A stretch of DNA of 64,000 nucleotides from Tritrichomonas musculus (lineage: Eukaryota; Parabasalia; Tritrichomonadida; Tritrichomonadidae). The notes below the pieces were generated by a model. It was not told the origin of the DNA and did no database searches. It saw nothing but the letters and a program-made list of their open reading frames with translations. Of this stretch, positions 19,341-28,899 are shown in pieces (position 1 is the first letter of the stretch; the number at the start of each line of letters is the position of its first letter). Position numbers and translations under genes: made by a program. The DNA lies in assembly GCA_039105265.1 (NCBI GenBank), contig JAPFFF010000051.1, positions 310,001 through 374,000 of the forward strand. Reading direction: 5' to 3'.

Positions 19341-19656
19341 AATGAAAAAAATTAATCTATTAAAACATATTATTTGTCGAATTTTGTGCGAATTTATTGT
19401 TAGTTTTGTTAATAATGTGCAATCTGAAATAAATGTGCATCCTTTAAAAGAATATTCACCAATTGATGTTACTGTAAAAGGATATCAATTTTGGTTATTA
19501 TTTTTACATTCAGCAAAAGCAGAATTTTCAGTTGTTTTTATGTTAATGACATGCATTTCCAATTCCATCATTAGTTGCTTCAATAAGTTATAATTATAAC
19601 TTTTTATGAGAACATTTATAAATTGTTTTTTGATTTGCCAAAATTTATCACTTTAA
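19341..19656. other. Intergenic with no supported gene
   Basis: A plus-strand frame of 83 codons (19342-19593) has no recognisable domain and is probably chance or the decayed far end of the BspA remnant. Confidence 0.3.
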
Positions 19657-21858
19657 ATGTTTTCAGTCAGGAAAGCAAGCCAAACAAAAAAACATGGCGA
19701 GGACTATTTGATCAATTTAGATGATTATGAAATTGTCCGAGATATTAACCGAGGAGGTTTCGGAGTGATTAATTTGGTTAGAAACAAAAAAACAGGTGAA
19801 GAATATGCAGCCAAGACCAATCTTATTCAAAATAAATCGCAAAACAAACTTTTTATATCACGTGAAGTTCGTATTTTAATTCAAGTACAGCACCTTACTA
19901 TTATTCAATTACGAGGATTTTCATACGTTGATTTCCATGGCGACAAAAACATAACAATACTAATGGATTACATGAAGGGAGGGTCCCTAGCAAGTTTGAT
20001 CGAAAAAGAACTCAAGAGCCTTTGTCCATCAAATTACGATAATACAAAACGCCAAATCATCCTTGTTGGCATTGCCAGAGGGATGATGCTCCTACATAAC
20101 AAACACGTTATCCACCGCGATCTTAAGCCAGAGAACATTCTCCTTGATTCCGATTTCCACCCGCGCATTACAGATTTTGGCCTGTCAAAATTTTTTGACC
20201 CCCACCACTCCATGAGCCAGTCGATGGCAGAAACAGGCACAGCGGCATACATGGCGCCAGAAGTGATCAGCAGTGACCACTTCAACACGAAGGCAGACGT
20301 TTACGCGTTTGGAATTCTGATGTACGAAGTGATTGGCGGGAAGCGCGCGTACGACGGCCTCCTCCACGGAAAGAAGAAACTGACTTTGTTCCAGCTGAAG
20401 AAGAAAGTTGAGGAAGGCCTGCGTCCAGAGATTGACTTTCCGATTAAGAAAGGCCTGCGGCGAATGATTGAAAAGTGCTGGTCAGAGGATCCAAAAGAAC
20501 GGCCAACATTTGAGGAACTATTCAAAAAGTTGAGCCTGTCCAACGAAGACCACTTCCTCGAATTTGAAGGGAACTATGAAGAACCGAAAATCGTTTCAGA
20601 CGACGAAGATGAAGGTGAAGAAGAAGACGAGTCAGGCGTGAGCATGAAGTACTGCCTCGAAGACGTTGACACAGGCGAGCTACTCGACTACGTTGACGAT
20701 ATCAAAGAGGAAACAAAAACCGCAACAAGAGAGAACGAAGAACTGAGACAGCAAATAGAGAAAATGGACCAGACAATCAAAGAACAGGCAGTTAAAATAT
20801 CGTCACTTGAAGCACAACTTTCCTCAGTGAAGCAGAATCAGGCATCCAAAATTTCTTCACTCGAAATAGAGCTCCAATCAGTGAGAAAAGAGAAAGATTC
20901 GCAGATTTTGTCACTTGAGCAAAGATTTGGCAGATTTTTCTCAGTTGGGATGAGCAAGGAAGGACCAGGAATTCTTGCCCAGCTGAAGGACAAACAGAAA
21001 ACTCCCTTCGACAGACTCTTCGTCGCATCCCAGTCATCAGCTGACATCTGCACCCTCCTTCTTCCTCACACTGATGATGACTTTGGCACAACCAACGATG
21101 GAGATTTCTTCATTGAATTTGAACTTGAGGCAGCAGTCACGATCAGTGGCGTCAAAATATTTTCTTCTTTTGAATGTTTTCCTAAGTCATTTGACATTTC
21201 AGTTGAAGGCGAAACAGTGAAATCAATTCGAGAAGCGAGAGAACTGAATGGTGAATACAAAGACATGACAGTCAGCTTTGCACCAACTCGAGGCAGAAAA
21301 GTTCGCTTCACACAGACAGGACCGAACTGGGACCAAGGCGATAATTTTCTACGCATCAAAGGAATTGAACTTTTATCAACAGACTCGAAGTATTCAAGAG
21401 GAGTCTTTGCGACACTTGTTAGTGAGAGTGAAAACGAAGACCCGCACAGGTGTCCAGTCACCATCTCTGCTTCAAATTTCGATTTCAACAGTTTCCACTC
21501 ACTCAATGCAGAACACAATATTTGCACTTATGCTTATGAAAATTCGTGGTTTCAAGTTGAACTGACACGAGGAACAGCTGTTCTTAACGGTTTCAGACTC
21601 AAGAGGTGGACTCCAGACAAGCTGAGGAGCTACAAAGTGATTTGCACAGATGACTCGAGTAAGCCAGAATCGTCATGGACAACGCTGATCGAAATTAACG
21701 AGAAAACAGAAAACGAACATGAAGATCTTGACACCTATGAATTTCCACAGCCAAGTCCGCCAACGAGAATTGTGAGACTCGTTCAAACAGGAAAAACCTG
21801 GAGTGATAACTCCCGTTTTAAATTTTTCCATTTTGATCTATTTGGAAGCTACTTCTAA
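19657..21858 (+). CDS. TKL-type protein kinase with coiled coil and C-terminal F5/8-C-like region
   Basis: 733 residues. The kinase domain (about 24-290) has a Gly-rich loop NRGGFGVINLV, Lys in YAAKTN, HRDLKPEN with H153-R154-D155, DFG at 173-175, APE at 200-202, and a closing CWSEDPKERPTFEEL, a signature of TKL/tyrosine-kinase-like folds. All catalytic residues are present. An acidic segment (DDEDEGEEEDE, about 313-323) precedes a coiled coil (about 345-425). The last 300 residues contain two regions resembling discoidin/F5-8-C sandwiches, the last ending VRLVQTGKTWSDN...FDLFGSYF. Similar tails occur in the BTB protein at 28900-30285, the kinase at 35749-37278 and the fragment at 1828-2067, suggesting a shared ligand-binding module. 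Confidence 0.92.
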   Translation: MFSVRKASQTKKHGEDYLINLDDYEIVRDINRGGFGVINLVRNKKTGEEYAAKTNLIQNKSQNKLFISREVRILIQVQHLTIIQLRGFSYVDFHGDKNITILMDYMKGGSLASLIEKELKSLCPSNYDNTKRQIILVGIARGMMLLHNKHVIHRDLKPENILLDSDFHPRITDFGLSKFFDPHHSMSQSMAETGTAAYMAPEVISSDHFNTKADVYAFGILMYEVIGGKRAYDGLLHGKKKLTLFQLKKKVEEGLRPEIDFPIKKGLRRMIEKCWSEDPKERPTFEELFKKLSLSNEDHFLEFEGNYEEPKIVSDDEDEGEEEDESGVSMKYCLEDVDTGELLDYVDDIKEETKTATRENEELRQQIEKMDQTIKEQAVKISSLEAQLSSVKQNQASKISSLEIELQSVRKEKDSQILSLEQRFGRFFSVGMSKEGPGILAQLKDKQKTPFDRLFVASQSSADICTLLLPHTDDDFGTTNDGDFFIEFELEAAVTISGVKIFSSFECFPKSFDISVEGETVKSIREARELNGEYKDMTVSFAPTRGRKVRFTQTGPNWDQGDNFLRIKGIELLSTDSKYSRGVFATLVSESENEDPHRCPVTISASNFDFNSFHSLNAEHNICTYAYENSWFQVELTRGTAVLNGFRLKRWTPDKLRSYKVICTDDSSKPESSWTTLIEINEKTENEHEDLDTYEFPQPSPPTRIVRLVQTGKTWSDNSRFKFFHFDLFGSYF

Positions 21859-22295
21859 ACATTTTGTATGCACTAAAAACTGGCAATGGCTTTAAATTTA
21901 AAATATTTTTGATTTATATTTTTATAAACATTTAAAGTGATAATATGAAAATTTCACAAGGTTTTTAATTTTTTCTTAAAATGATGATTGTTTATTTTGC
22001 TGACTAACCCAAGTTTTATGGTGAATGAATTGCTATGTGATGAAAAGATAGGCAACTATTAGTTCTTTGTTTAATTCAATAACAGTAGATACCAATTGTC
22101 TCTATCTTAACAAAACCTTCATTTTGTTCCTAGCCCATTATTTTTTTGTTTAATATGTTGAGATGTTTTAGTCTTTATTCAACCTAATATTTGTAATTCA
22201 GCCATTATTAATCACATAAAAAAAAGTTGAAAAGATATAATCTAACAATAGTTATTTACTATATAAACTTTAAAAAATAAAACAAAAAAAGGAAA
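21859..22295. other. Intergenic between convergent genes
   Basis: AT-rich spacer of about 440 bp with no recognised feature. Confidence 0.4.
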
Positions 22296-23684
22296 CTAAT
22301 TAATTGTCACTATCTGAGCATTTGTATCAACAAAGGCATCATTCTGCTCCTTGCCCGGTCTGTCATTGCTTCCATTGTCGTTACTGTTGTACCTCCCGTC
22401 GAGCACCTCGTACGGGTAGTGGAAGCAGAACATCAAAATGACGAACAAGTTTATCGTCGTCAGCGGCACGAAGAAACCGAGTGTTTTATTCTCAAAGAAC
22501 GCGAACAAATTCAGGCAGTAAACGATACCGAGGAGCATCAACGAAGCAAAACATGTTGTAAAATATACGTTAAATTTGTATCGTTCGGTGATGTCAACCT
22601 GGAAACCGGCCAAAATAACCGAAACCATGAACCAGACGTAGTACAGCAGGTAGAGAATCAGGTCGATGATGCGGAAGACGGATTCTGACTTGTCTTGATC
22701 AAGAGCGGGACTCGTGTCAAAAGAGGTGATCGTGATATAAATGCGATGGACAAGTGATATGAAAAATAAAAATAAAATGAAGATAATTTTGGGTGTGAAG
22801 AAGCAGGCCTTGATTTTGCGGTTCTTAAATCGTAAGGAATCAAAAAGGGCTAGAATGAAGAACTCAAAATAGGCAGAAAAAATAGATTTGATGATGCAAT
22901 TATATATGAGAAATGCATATGAGGGTGACACAATTTGGATGAGTTCAAAGGGATTGTTGTAGAATATGGAAATAAAAATTAATGGAATCGTCAATTTTTG
23001 TTCTAAATGCCAATATCTGATGGTTGTCGTTCGAAGTTTGGATATGGTTTTGATAAGTAGAATAAAATGTATAACTGAAAAGGTAAATTTAATTAACGTA
23101 CTGATAACTGTGTTGATTTCATCTCCATAATAAACAGATATAGTAACATTTTCAAAATTAATTTCTGGATCAGTAATGAGTCGAATATCTAATGAAATAC
23201 GGTTGTAATCAATAATTTGGTCAAAATAGAAATTAAATGGATATGTTGATGTGTACCCTTGGGCTGAATATAAATTTAAATTGTTGAATTGTTTATTCGA
23301 TTTATGAATTAGCGAGTTATCTGAAAAACACATCGCTTCATACGTTAAATTAACTTCGGCTCGTACATCGTCTTTAACTTCTTCTCGATCAAGATAAAGA
23401 AAAAAAGAAACAAATCGATTTCTACGCGTTAAATCTGATTTTTGGTAGTTGATAACATTGTTAGCGACAATTGGTTGACTTGGATTCTCGTTGTTATATT
23501 CTTGAAGATTAGTGCATCCTAAAATAAAGCTAAAAATAATAATTCCTAAAAAAAGCGATAGTAATAAAACATCATCTCTAATATTTGAAGCATCAATTTT
23601 CATTAATGACTCGCGAACAAGAGATTCTTCAATTCGAATGTCAATCATATCGTCAGAAGACCCATCTTTTACAGTGTTATCCAT
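22296..23684 (-). CDS. Seven-TM protein of the TMEM181/Wntless (GOST) type
   Basis: 462 residues. A hydrophobic segment near 40-60 is followed by a luminal/extracellular domain (about 65-205) with NLT/NVT glycosylation sequons, then about seven hydrophobic helices to residue 430 and a polar tail. The segment WHLEQKLTIPLIFISIFYNN, then PFELIQI, resembles the conserved RNW/LEQ...LLYNDPF entry to the membrane domain of TMEM181 and Wntless. The later loops are similarly placed. Family members work in secretory-pathway trafficking of membrane cargo. Assignment is by remembered motif and topology only; a generic GPCR-like protein is the alternative. Confidence 0.6.
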   Translation of the reverse strand: MDNTVKDGSSDDMIDIRIEESLVRESLMKIDASNIRDDVLLLSLFLGIIIFSFILGCTNLQEYNNENPSQPIVANNVINYQKSDLTRRNRFVSFFLYLDREEVKDDVRAEVNLTYEAMCFSDNSLIHKSNKQFNNLNLYSAQGYTSTYPFNFYFDQIIDYNRISLDIRLITDPEINFENVTISVYYGDEINTVISTLIKFTFSVIHFILLIKTISKLRTTTIRYWHLEQKLTIPLIFISIFYNNPFELIQIVSPSYAFLIYNCIIKSIFSAYFEFFILALFDSLRFKNRKIKACFFTPKIIFILFLFFISLVHRIYITITSFDTSPALDQDKSESVFRIIDLILYLLYYVWFMVSVILAGFQVDITERYKFNVYFTTCFASLMLLGIVYCLNLFAFFENKTLGFFVPLTTINLFVILMFCFHYPYEVLDGRYNSNDNGSNDRPGKEQNDAFVDTNAQIVTIN

Positions 23685-24158
23685 TTTGAAACTTTTTCAA
23701 TAAAAATTAAATAAAATTATATACAATAATAAAAATATATATATCTTAATTTTTTATATGAAAAAATTAAATTTAAAATAGTTTTAATAGACTATATTTA
23801 TTATATTTACTTTATATTTAAAAAATAATATCAAAACTCAAAATCATTCCCTAATAAAATCATTTTTAATGAAAAAAACTTTCGAAATGATTCAAAATAA
23901 AAGTAATGAAGATTTTTGGATCTAGCCTAAGTTGTCATCTTGCAGAGGAATCAAACAATAAAAATTCAATTGCTGATTCAATTATCTGTCCACCAAGTGT
24001 AATCTTTTTTTCATATTGCTTTCAGCACGTTGTATGGATCATAAAAGAAGGTCAAATAATAACCAGCTTGCACATATCATAAAAATTAATATAAAATAAA
24101 ACATATCAGTTTAAATGATAACAAAATTTATTTAAAAAAAAAAAAAAATGTGACATTT
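23685..24158. other. Intergenic between the TMEM181-like and coiled-coil genes
   Basis: AT-rich. A stretch at 23925-24005 is less AT-rich than its surroundings and superficially tRNA-like (GAGGAATCAAAC), but no cloverleaf forms. Nothing else is supported. Confidence 0.35.
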
Positions 24159-27100
24159 TCATTCTTTCCATTCTATTCGATCTTTCCGCTTTTCATTTAT
24201 TTTCTTATCTATCTGATATTCAATAATTTGACGTTCGGCTCTTTCCAAATTTGTTTCGGTTTCTTTTAATCTACATTCAAGTTGTTTCTTTTGCTCTTTC
24301 ATATTTGAATACTTTTGCTTTTGTTGTTCTTGTTCTTCTTTCAGTGCAATCAGTGCTGTAGGGAGCTCCTCAATTGAAGTTACATCGATTATTTTTGCTA
24401 TTTCTGATTGAAGCTGCTCAACCTTTGATTTATTTTGATCAAATTCCAATTTAAGATTGACGTATTGCTTTCTGATACTTTCAACTTCATTGACTTGTCT
24501 TTGCCTAGCTTCTTTCATCTCAATTTTGTCGTTTCTCAGTTTCTTTATTTCTCTTTCTTGTTCTTTCATTTTCTGTGATTTGTTCTCAATCTGAAGAGCC
24601 AGGTCATTCAGGCTGATTTCATTTCTTTCAATTTGATGATGAAGATCATTAATAACTTGATTCTTTTCCCGAATTGCTGATGAAACAGCGATATAAACGT
24701 CTTCATTTGACGTGAATGTGACAACTTCATGAAGCTTCGTTATGCTTGATTTCATTAACTTATTTTGGTCTTTTGCCTTTTGAAGTTGATTCTGAAGTTC
24801 GAATGTCGACAAATTTTTGTTTTTCGATATTTTGTTCATTTCTTTCCTTAAGCTTTGTTCTGTCTGGCTTAATTTTGTTATTTCTTTCTTTTGTTCATTG
24901 ATTATGATTGTTTTCTGGTCATTTTCGTTCTTTAATTGTTGAATTTCTGATTCAAATGAAGCAACTCTGTCGTTTAATTCACTTGTGTCTCTATTTATTT
25001 TGGCGTTCTTGGTCATTATTGATCTCAATTTTTGAATCAATGCCTGCAATGAATCAAATGGAATTATTTCTTTGATTTTTGAAATGTTTTCTTGGATTTC
25101 GTTATAATTATCTCTCAAAGCTTCATTTTCTTCTTCTTCTTTTTGAAGATTCGCTTTCAGTTCTTTCATTTTATCAATTAATTCAGTTTGTTCTTGTTCT
25201 TTGTTTTTAATTGTTTCTTCAAGTTTTTTGATTATTGCAGCTTGTTCTGTATTCTCGTATGAAAGATTATCAAATTTTTGTTTATTATCAAAAATTGTTT
25301 TTGCCAATCGTTCTGCGTTTTCTTTATTGCTTTTCAGTTCTTCCTTCAATAATTCACATTCTTTGACTTTTTCAATAGACTTTTGTAACAAGTTTTCAAT
25401 AGAATTGGCTGAAAATAGTTCTTGCATTTCATTGAATAAGATGTTGTATTGCTCATTTGATGTTTTGCTTCCTTTCAATTTCATATTGATGCTTTCAAAA
25501 TGTTCTTCAAGTTCCGATAAATTGTTTTCGTAATTATTTTTCTCTTTTTCAAGTTCTGATCTCAATTCAGCAACTCTTCTTTCTAGTATGTTAATTTGCG
25601 ATCCTGATTGATATTTGAGTTCTTTGTATTGGCTTTCAAGATGTTCTCGATCTTCATTTGCTTTTGCTTTTTCATTTCTAAGCTTCATTACTTTTTTGTT
25701 TAATTTTTCATTTTCTTCTTTCAGAGGTAATATTGATGTTTTAACTTGATCTTTTAAGTCTTTGTTTTCTGTTTTTAGCTGAATATTGTTGGCGTTTATT
25801 TGTTCCATTTCATTTGTCATTCTTTTGATTTTATCTTGAAGCTCGTTTATGCTTTTCAAAAGATTATTATTCTTCTTGCTTAATTTGTTCTTTTCTTCGA
25901 CAATTTCATCATATTCTTCTTTGATTTGATTGACTTCTTCATCATTTCTCTCTGTTATTGTTGAACGATGATTATTTAATTGTGATGTCAAATCATTAAG
26001 TCTTTGAATCTCTTTCTCATTGTCTTTCATTTGACTTAGATATTCGTTGTTTTTAGACAACAAATCCTTGATTTTTTCTTGTTGTTCTTTTGATACAAAT
26101 TCTAATGTTTTGTAATTCGCTTGTATTTCAATTATCTCTTTTGACATTGAGTTGATTCTTTCTTCTTGAATTTTGATTGTATTTTGTTGTGATTCTATTT
26201 GATGAGTGTTGTTAATCAAGTCAATTTGATTCTTCACAATATTTGATTCATTTTGCAGTATTCCAATTTGTTTGTTTAATGATTCAATTTCCTTTTCTTT
26301 TTTATTATATTTGTCAATCATTTCTTGAATTACATCTTCTTTTTGTTTTAGCAATGTCGTTGCATTATTCAATTTTTCTTTCATTGTGTTCATTATCGAG
26401 CCATTTCGATCGAAATCAGTCTGCGACATTGACAATTGTTGCTTCAAATAAGATGATTCAACATTGATGTCATTCGTTTTTAGTCTCAGTGCTGCTATTT
26501 CTTGCTCTTGTTTTTCTATTGTTTGTTGATTCTGTATCAGTTGACTGTGCAGCTCATTATTCTGTAACTTGAGTTGCTTTATTTTCTTCTTTCTGAGCTG
26601 ACAAATCATTAAGGCATGATCGATGTCATTCTGCAGCGAAGTTTGCTTATTTTCACCGTGAGAAATTTTGAGTTCTAAATCTTTAAAAGATTGCAGCAAT
26701 GAGTTATTTTTGCTTTCAAGTTCAATTGCGTTTTGTTGTGCTGTTTCTGCGGATCGTTTCAAATCATCAACTTCTTGGCTTTTCTTTAAATAATTGCTTC
26801 TCAAAGAATCGAATTCTTTTGATAAGTTATTCATCTCTTCTAACTTCAACTTCAAATTTTGAATCTCTTCTTCTTTTTCTTTTGAGTCCAGCTTTAAGTC
26901 TTCCAATTCAGCGATTGTCATTGTTCCTTGAGTCACTGTTTTTTCTGCTTCTAGCATTGTAATTGTATCGGTTTGCTTTGTAACTTGTGCTTCATAATTA
27001 GAAAGCGAGAACTTTATTTGTTCCAATTCATTCTCTTTGTTTTTCACATCATTTGTTAATTGAATCGATTTCTGACGTTGATTCTCAAGTAATTCTTGAA

Positions 27101-28115
27101 GCTGAGAAATTTTTGCCTGGCTGCTTTTTTGCTGTTGTTCAATGATTATATCTCTCTCTGCTATTTGTGCTTCCAACTCTTCTATTTCATCAATGTTTTG
27201 TTTCCCTGAGAAATTGAGTTTTGTTAATTGCGAATCAAGTCGTTGTTCAAGCTCGAAAATTTGAGCATTCGTTGACTTTCTTTGTTGCTCCAAAAAGTTT
27301 GTTTTTTCTTCGAGTTCTTGTTCTAGTTCTGAAATGACTTCATCAGACTTTCTTTTCTGCTCTTCCAACTGCCTATTTCTCTCTGCTAGTTGCCTCTCAA
27401 GCTGTGCTACACGAGCATTTGATGCGCGTTGTTGCTTGAGAAATGTAACTTGATCATTCAAATCGGCAATTGTTTGCTCCATTGCTGCAATTTTTTGCTC
27501 TCTTTCTTTTGACAATTTTAACTGTGTTTTTAACTGAATCTTAAGTTGTTCTTTGTTCATTTGAGACTCGTCAAATTTCCTCAAAATTTGTGATTTTATT
27601 TGCTGGCGGTTTGAAGTCAAATTTGAGAGAAAAGTACTGATTATCGATAAAATTGATGATTTTAAAATATTGATTTCTCCGCGAATTGCTTTTACTTGTG
27701 ATAATTGATAAGATAAAAGGTCGATAATTGAGGTACCTGTTATATTAGTGAATTGACCTGATTGTATTTTAGAAATGGTCTGCTGAACTGTTTTTTCTTG
27801 ATTGAATTGGCGATTATAAATATCAATTAACTTGGAACACATTGTTTCAAATGTTTTTGTATTTTTATCTATATCTTTGGTGATCAATGCTGCAATTTTT
27901 GATATATAAATTTCTCTCTCTGAAGATATATTACTTAAAACTGTATTGTCAATTTGATTTATTATGTCTCTTCTATTGGCACAGCCAATCTGCCGTAATA
28001 TTGTATCTAATGATGTTAAAAATGATTTCTTGCGTTCATTATAAATAGATTGTACGATTGAATCAGACTCTTTTTGTATGATTTTGTTGCGATTATAGCG
28101 AGGTGACCGATCCAA
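24159..28115 (-). CDS. Giant coiled-coil protein; start codon not found in frame
   Basis: An open frame of about 1318 codons. From about residue 190 to the end it is almost continuous heptad coiled coil rich in Glu, Lys, Gln, Leu and Asn (KEREQKIAAMEQTIADLND, QLERQLAERNRQLEEQK). Residues 1-190 are helical but less regular. There are no catalytic motifs. Proteins of this kind in protists are golgin-, centrosome- or cytoskeleton-like tethers; the precise role is unknown. The frame has no ATG near its 5' end: it stays open upstream to a stop near 28210, and the first in-frame Met is about 90 residues in (FETMCSKLIDI). A GTACGT donor-like hexamer occurs upstream on this strand near 28150-28155, so an unrecognised first exon or a sequence error is possible. 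Coordinates of the 5' end are therefore provisional. Confidence 0.8.
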   Translation of the reverse strand: MDRSPRYNRNKIIQKESDSIVQSIYNERKKSFLTSLDTILRQIGCANRRDIINQIDNTVLSNISSEREIYISKIAALITKDIDKNTKTFETMCSKLIDIYNRQFNQEKTVQQTISKIQSGQFTNITGTSIIDLLSYQLSQVKAIRGEINILKSSILSIISTFLSNLTSNRQQIKSQILRKFDESQMNKEQLKIQLKTQLKLSKEREQKIAAMEQTIADLNDQVTFLKQQRASNARVAQLERQLAERNRQLEEQKRKSDEVISELEQELEEKTNFLEQQRKSTNAQIFELEQRLDSQLTKLNFSGKQNIDEIEELEAQIAERDIIIEQQQKSSQAKISQLQELLENQRQKSIQLTNDVKNKENELEQIKFSLSNYEAQVTKQTDTITMLEAEKTVTQGTMTIAELEDLKLDSKEKEEEIQNLKLKLEEMNNLSKEFDSLRSNYLKKSQEVDDLKRSAETAQQNAIELESKNNSLLQSFKDLELKISHGENKQTSLQNDIDHALMICQLRKKKIKQLKLQNNELHSQLIQNQQTIEKQEQEIAALRLKTNDINVESSYLKQQLSMSQTDFDRNGSIMNTMKEKLNNATTLLKQKEDVIQEMIDKYNKKEKEIESLNKQIGILQNESNIVKNQIDLINNTHQIESQQNTIKIQEERINSMSKEIIEIQANYKTLEFVSKEQQEKIKDLLSKNNEYLSQMKDNEKEIQRLNDLTSQLNNHRSTITERNDEEVNQIKEEYDEIVEEKNKLSKKNNNLLKSINELQDKIKRMTNEMEQINANNIQLKTENKDLKDQVKTSILPLKEENEKLNKKVMKLRNEKAKANEDREHLESQYKELKYQSGSQINILERRVAELRSELEKEKNNYENNLSELEEHFESINMKLKGSKTSNEQYNILFNEMQELFSANSIENLLQKSIEKVKECELLKEELKSNKENAERLAKTIFDNKQKFDNLSYENTEQAAIIKKLEETIKNKEQEQTELIDKMKELKANLQKEEEENEALRDNYNEIQENISKIKEIIPFDSLQALIQKLRSIMTKNAKINRDTSELNDRVASFESEIQQLKNENDQKTIIINEQKKEITKLSQTEQSLRKEMNKISKNKNLSTFELQNQLQKAKDQNKLMKSSITKLHEVVTFTSNEDVYIAVSSAIREKNQVINDLHHQIERNEISLNDLALQIENKSQKMKEQEREIKKLRNDKIEMKEARQRQVNEVESIRKQYVNLKLEFDQNKSKVEQLQSEIAKIIDVTSIEELPTALIALKEEQEQQKQKYSNMKEQKKQLECRLKETETNLERAERQIIEYQIDKKINEKRKDRIEWKE

Positions 28116-28333
28116 AAGAAGTAAATTCGAAGAAGGAAAAAATAATAAACGTACAAAGTAATGAAAAAAATTAGGATAATCAAAGGATAATCCATTTTTC
28201 CTAATTTTGGATGAAAATTAATATTCAACTTCAATAAAAAAAAAAAAACGTAAAATTATTTAAAAATATATGTTTTTTTCTTGAAATTGGCTTTCATCAC
28301 TTAATATAACAATTATTTAAGGGAAATATGAAA

Positions 28334-28405
28334 GGGTAAGTATTGTAATGGTTTAGCATTATTGACTGTGACTCAATAGATCCGTGTTCGATTCACGGCT
28401 TGCCC
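28334..28405 (+). tRNA. tRNA-His (GTG)
   Basis: Acceptor GGGTAAG pairs with CTTGCCC (one G-U). The anticodon stem ATTGA/TCAAT encloses loop CTGTGAC with anticodon GTG. The T arm CCGTG-TTCGATT-CACGG is perfect. A T run follows at once, as for RNA polymerase III. A second copy lies at 58777-58847. Confidence 0.95.
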
Positions 28406-28899
28406 ACTTTTTTGCATTTATTTTTGTTTGAAATAAAAAATTCCTAAATTATAAGCATTGAATTCAATTATAGCATTGAATAAAACGAAGGTTTACTAAA
28501 TTTCAAATGAATAATCCAAGAGTATGCTTTCTAAGAATAAACAAAAAAATGAAATTTGGATAATTTCATATTAAAAGTTTCATCAGTGCTTTTTTTCTAT
28601 GATTTGTTTCATTTTTTCATTTTCTGCATGATCAGCCGGTTTCTTTTTAGTGTTTTACATAACTCAAAAATCTATACCTATTTAATTTGTAATAAATTAC
28701 TCAACCTCCAAATTTCATTTAGAATTTTTATGAAATTGAATAGAATTTATTTAGCTAATTCAATTGGAGGGACCAAAATTTTCAAGAGTTAGAGGGAGAC
28801 TGAATTGCCAGAAAACTATTTGCCTTACAGCAAAACAAATTTTAGCATATTTTTTTTTATACGTGATATGTATACTTGAAGTTTATGTATTATTAAAGT
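28406..28899. other. Intergenic downstream of tRNA-His
   Basis: About 490 bp with no convincing gene. A 78-codon plus frame at 28556-28792 has a composition expected of AT-rich noise. Confidence 0.4.

Noticed and set aside
23925-24005. Possible tRNA or tRNA relic
   Set aside because: It has a T-arm-like GAGGAATCAAAC, but no acceptor or anticodon stem forms on either strand.
28556-28792. 78-codon plus ORF beside tRNA-His
   Set aside because: Composition (Phe, Ile, Leu, Tyr, Asn) is what AT-rich noise gives; no motif or conserved start context.
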